In this document: piece after piece, positions 60,751 to 64,000 of the stretch
How positions within the stretch are numbered: position 1 is the first letter of the stretch
Layout of the letters: each line of letters begins with the position of its first letter
Source: Carya illinoinensis
Lineage: Eukaryota; Streptophyta; Magnoliopsida; Fagales; Juglandaceae
Assembly (NCBI RefSeq): GCF_018687715.1
Contig: NC_056758.1
Location: 868,001-932,000 of the forward strand
Direction of reading: 5' to 3'
Length of the DNA: 64,000 nucleotides
Program-made: the position numbers and the translations under genes
The notes under the pieces: generated by a model
Told to the model about the DNA's origin: nothing
The model's database searches: none
Seen by the model: only the letters and a program-made list of their open reading frames with translations

Positions 60751-61168
60751 TCTGAACTTTTTATCAATGCCCATTTTGTGGGGTTTACGTATGTCGTCTC
60801 TCCCGAACTTGGCCAACGAAAATCAAGGAAGAAGAGATAAATTTATTGATATTATTAAAAGATAGGAGATTCAAATTTTTTATTTATTTTTTCCTCGGCA
60901 ATAGAGACTCAGATTTTTAAAGAGAGATGAAGATATTTGAAAGGAAAAGATTTTATAAGATAAATTAGATTTAATTACTTTAAAGAAATAGATTTATATA
61001 AGAAAGAAACTTCAGTTTTTTACAAAAGATCCTTGCGCTAAACTCTACTATACATAATGACTCATTTCTATTAAATTTTTTAATTGTATTGAACTAGACA
61101 TCAAAGATTATAAATTTACCGAATATTATGGATTTCGCCTCCGGAGCAATCCCTATGCATAGACTTTT

Positions 61169-61651
61169 ATGTCAAATCATAAATGTCCCTATCTCCGTTT
61201 TTATTTGTTTACTTGCTATTCCGGATTATTCTTTTCTGCCTACCCATCTCTTATACGAATTTTAGGCATTAACTGTAATCTTATTGGGCAGCTGGCGATT
61301 CCTTTCGATATAAATCTTCAGTCTTGGATTGATCAGTTTGTCTCTCCGGCAGTTGATAGTGAGCTGTATTGTATATTTGAGGCTTTGGCTTTGGTTTTTC
61401 TCCCCCTTATGAGTTACGAGGCTGTTTTTTCCGTATTGTTTAATACAGTGTTACATCTTTTCGGCAGTTGCTCTGTTTTTATCTGTTGGTTGTTGAATAT
61501 CGACGACGTATATTGGAATCTTGGTTTGGTTTGTTTTTTCTTCAAGTTCTGCATTATTGGAATCTTTCCGAAATTGGATTCTTCGACATTTCTCGGTTAT
61601 GACTCCCATCTGTGCTCTATTTATATTGAGTGTACACTTGCTCGTGATTGA
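61169..61651 (+). other. Open frame of 160 codons, not recognised
   Basis: Starts MSNHKCPYLRFYLFTCYSGL and is hydrophobic and Phe/Leu/Cys-rich, as expected of T-rich DNA read in this frame. I see no domain. It lies upstream of OAS-TL copy 3 in T-rich sequence that corresponds to leader or promoter DNA in copy 2, so it is probably chance. Confidence 0.15.
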
Positions 61652-62048
61652 AAGTCATATTAAACTTTTGAGGTTCTGGCGATTCTTTCGCTAAGTTCTG
61701 CACCATTACTCATTACTCAATACTCATTGATAAGCAAGCTTATTACATTCCAGAACAAAACGGCGCTACCTAAGTACACACTTCTGCACTAGTACTTGTA
61801 CTTCTTATACGAAGAAGTTTGAGTACTGAAAATGTGTTAGCTATTTCCCTGTTTTCTGCCTTGTTTTGTGGACTGCTTCTTAGACTATTCTTATTTAAAG
61901 TTAAGGCTTTTTAGTTTTAGGCTATTCATTTGAAGATCCACATTATTGGGGGATTTCGAATATAGAGTACTTTGACATTAATATTGTCAGTCTTCTTTCC
62001 TTTTTTCTGTTTTGTGAACCTTTTTGGTTATTAATTTGTGCTCTTTGA

Positions 62049-62313
62049 ACCCCAAGGGATTGACCCAAGTGGTGAAGGTCTTGGTCTTGGGTATCACTCC
62101 CTTTAACGTCTAAGGTTCAATATCTCTTGAGTGCAAACAATCTTTTGGGGCTACAGTGCCACATCCATGATGAAAAGCCAGCGATTTAATGAGTTTTGTA
62201 TAGGAAAACTTCCGAAAGTAAAGTGTATTGGACTGGAGTTTACTTTGCAAGAGTGGGTCCAAAAGACCCTACCTTGAAGAGGGTTCCCCGACTTCAAAAA
62301 AAAAAAAAAAAAA
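62049..62313 (+). mobile_element. Au-like SINE upstream of OAS-TL copy 3
   Basis: The head has agggattgacccaagtggtg, aaggtcttggtcttgggtat and a degenerate B box (aggttcaatatct), then gtgcaaacaatcttttgggg, and it ends at a poly(A) run (62296-62313). The 13-bp target duplication ttgtgctctttga flanks it (62036-62048 and 62314-62326). The region after the head differs from the copies at 28376 and 44506, so this is a subfamily or composite. Confidence 0.8.
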
Positions 62314-62760
62314 TTGTGCTCTTTGAGTGGAACTATCTGTGTGAAGAATCTACAGATAACTGGACTGTTTGCAGGACTAGATGGAAACTTTCGAGGGTGA
62401 GGTGCATGGCACTGGGGTTTATTTTGCAGGGGTGGGTTTGAACGGTCCTGCCTTGAAGAGGTTCCCCGACTTCCAAAAAAAAAAAAATTGTGCTCTTTGA
62501 GTAGAGCTTTAAACAATCTGTGTAAAGAATCTGCAGATAACTGGACTGTTTCCAGGACTGGATGGAAACTTCTGAGGATGAGGTGCACGGGACCGGAATT
62601 TACTTTGCAGAGGTGGGTCCGAAGGGCCCTGCCTTGAAGAGGTTCCCCGACTTCAAAAAATAAAAATAAAAATTGTGCTCTTTGAGTGGAGCTTTAAACA
62701 ATCTGTGTAAAGAATCTGACATAACTGGACTGTTTCCAGGACTAGATGGAGATTTCTGAA
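62314..62760. repeat. Tandem repeat of 174-185 bp carrying SINE tail and target duplication
   Basis: Units at 62314-62487 and 62488-62672, and a partial unit from 62673. Each starts with ttgtgctctttga (the SINE target duplication), continues with host sequence (agaatctacagataactgga-like, ggactgtttccaggact), then a SINE 3' part (tttgcagaggtgggtc, ctgccttgaagaggttcccc), and ends in an A-rich run. The arrangement shows amplification after SINE insertion. Confidence 0.88.
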
Positions 62761-62961
62761 GAGTATATGTTGGCTGGTTAAATATTCTTTGCTATGATTA
62801 TGTTTTGTGATCTGTCTCTAGTTTAGTTTGTCTTGATTTTGTTAAAATATGCCCTAGACATCTCAGTAATTTTTTTAGGACCGTAACTTTGTATCTTGAA
62901 AGTTTTTCTGACTCTTTTACAATTTTATTTAATCAGTTTGCAGTTTCATTCAAAAGACAAC

Positions 62962-64000
62962 ATGGAGGACAAGTGTGTAATCAAAAAGGATGTTACTGAA
63001 GTATTACCTTGTCATAGAACTATTTTTTCTTTCACTCCTCTTCTTCTCAAATTCAATCTTGCTAATGTTATTATTTTTCTTGTGCAGTTGATTGGAAATA
63101 CCCCAATGGTATATCTCAACCATATTGTAGATGGCTGTGTAGCTCGTATTGCCGCCAAACTTGAGTTGATGGAACCCTGTTCTAGTGTTAAAGACAGGCA
63201 TATCATGTTATTACTTTGTGTTGATTGTCTTTTGCATGATACTAGAGTGATCTAGCAACTAAATGATACTAACTCATTTTTGTATGTTGGCTTGTAGGAT
63301 TGCGTATAGCATGATTACAGATGCAGAGGATAAGGGTTTGATTACTCCGGGAAAGGTTAGTATTGAAAATCCCCCAAATCTGGAGTGTTTTTAGACTGGT
63401 CATACAGATTTCACTTTTTGACTGCCTTGTTCTAGAAAAAAATTGAATCCAAACCCATTTCCCACGTCAAATTTATTTACAAGGGCAGCAATGTGGCTTT
63501 TTCCTGCCATGCAAGTTCCACTAATTATCCCATATACAATCTGGTTACACTTGTGCTTACGTTAACCCTCTATTATGACTCAACAAGTTAGACCATGAGT
63601 ATTTTTCAGGGATGTGTTTGATAGTTTGGTGATGCTCATATTGGAGTAAAATTTTTTTTCCCATCTTTCATTTTTCTTTAACCAAAACATATTTGACTGT
63701 ATGAGGATATAGTCATTTTGCTACATATGTTGGCCTTATTATGCAATGGTGGGATTAACATACTATGATTGTTGATATGTTTGGATGACGGCAAAAGACC
63801 GTCCTCATTGAGGCTACTAGTGGTAACACTGGCATTGGGTTGGCATTCATCGCCGCCGTCAGGGGTTACAAACTTATACTTGCCATGCCGGCTTCAATGA
63901 GTCTTGAGAGAAGAATTGTGCCCCTAGCTTTTGGAGCAGAGTTGTACCTTACAGATCCTGCCAAGGGTGTTAATGGGCTTTTTGAGAAGGCCAATGAGCT
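62962..64000 (+). CDS. O-acetylserine(thiol)lyase-like protein, copy 3 (5' part; runs off the window)
   Basis: Exons seen: 62962-63000 ([13 protein letters not shown]), 63088-63197, 63298-63355, and 63798 to beyond 64000 (exon 4 should extend about 60 bp further). Intron 2 has a GC donor (GACAG|GCATAT), as in copy 2. The PLP lysine motif CSSVKDR is present. The substrate loop reads IEATSGNTG, where copies 1 and 2 have IEPTSGNTG. The [20 protein letters not shown] region groups it with copy 2. Whether the remainder is intact cannot be seen. Confidence 0.92.

Noticed and set aside
61169..61651. 160-codon hydrophobic frame as a membrane protein gene.
   Set aside because: It lies in T-rich upstream DNA, has no family resemblance or splice context, and Phe/Leu richness follows from base composition. 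It is listed only as a low-confidence frame.

Overview
The window is nuclear DNA of a flowering plant. The genes have short exons with GT-AG introns in AT-rich DNA, and there are plant-type Ty3/gypsy, CACTA, L1, Au-like SINE and MITE sequences. The encoded proteins are land-plant types (plant guanosine deaminase, GeBP-type regulator, XRN4, cytosolic OAS-TL), and the snRNA promoters are of the plant USE/TATA kind. A woody eudicot, perhaps in the Fagales, is a guess from overall character and not a demonstrated identification.

Layout. 1-2190: a guanosine deaminase gene (+), with a chromovirus-type gypsy element inserted about 300 bp beyond its stop (2191-7952; identical-length 526-bp LTRs, 5-bp target duplication, polyprotein broken by frameshifts and a stop). 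8886-10079: an intronless GeBP/DUF573 transcription regulator (+). 11051-11093: a 43-base C run. 12405-13005: a broken, intronless rubredoxin-like sequence. 14444-28957: a complete 22-exon XRN4-type 5'-3' exoribonuclease gene on the minus strand; the reconstructed exons sum to 2919 nt (972 codons plus stop) and its introns hold L1, SINE and MITE insertions. 29100-42540: a gene-poor, repeat-rich stretch that includes a 3.1-kb non-autonomous CACTA element (33546-36662) inserted into a local tandem repeat that still preserves an unoccupied copy of the target.

42600-64000: a tandem array of three O-acetylserine(thiol)lyase (cysteine synthase) genes on the plus strand (43601-49970, 55118-59044, 62962 to beyond the window end), each with the same exon plan. 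Copies 2 and 3 are closer to each other than to copy 1 and share an unusual GC donor for intron 2.

The most notable content lies between OAS-TL copies 1 and 2: three U1 spliceosomal snRNA genes on the minus strand (50773-50932, 52828-52986, 53693-53852). Each has an upstream sequence element and a TATA box separated by exactly 33 nt, the spacing of plant Pol II snRNA genes. Copies 1 and 3 have the canonical U1 5' end. Copy 2 is diverged, with a base change inside the 5'-splice-site recognition sequence, yet it keeps the Sm site, the U1-70K and U1A loop motifs and compensatory pairing in stem III. It looks like a variant U1 rather than a decayed copy.

The genes do not form one pathway. The deaminase serves purine salvage, XRN4 cytoplasmic mRNA decay, the OAS-TL array sulfur assimilation, and the U1 genes pre-mRNA splicing.
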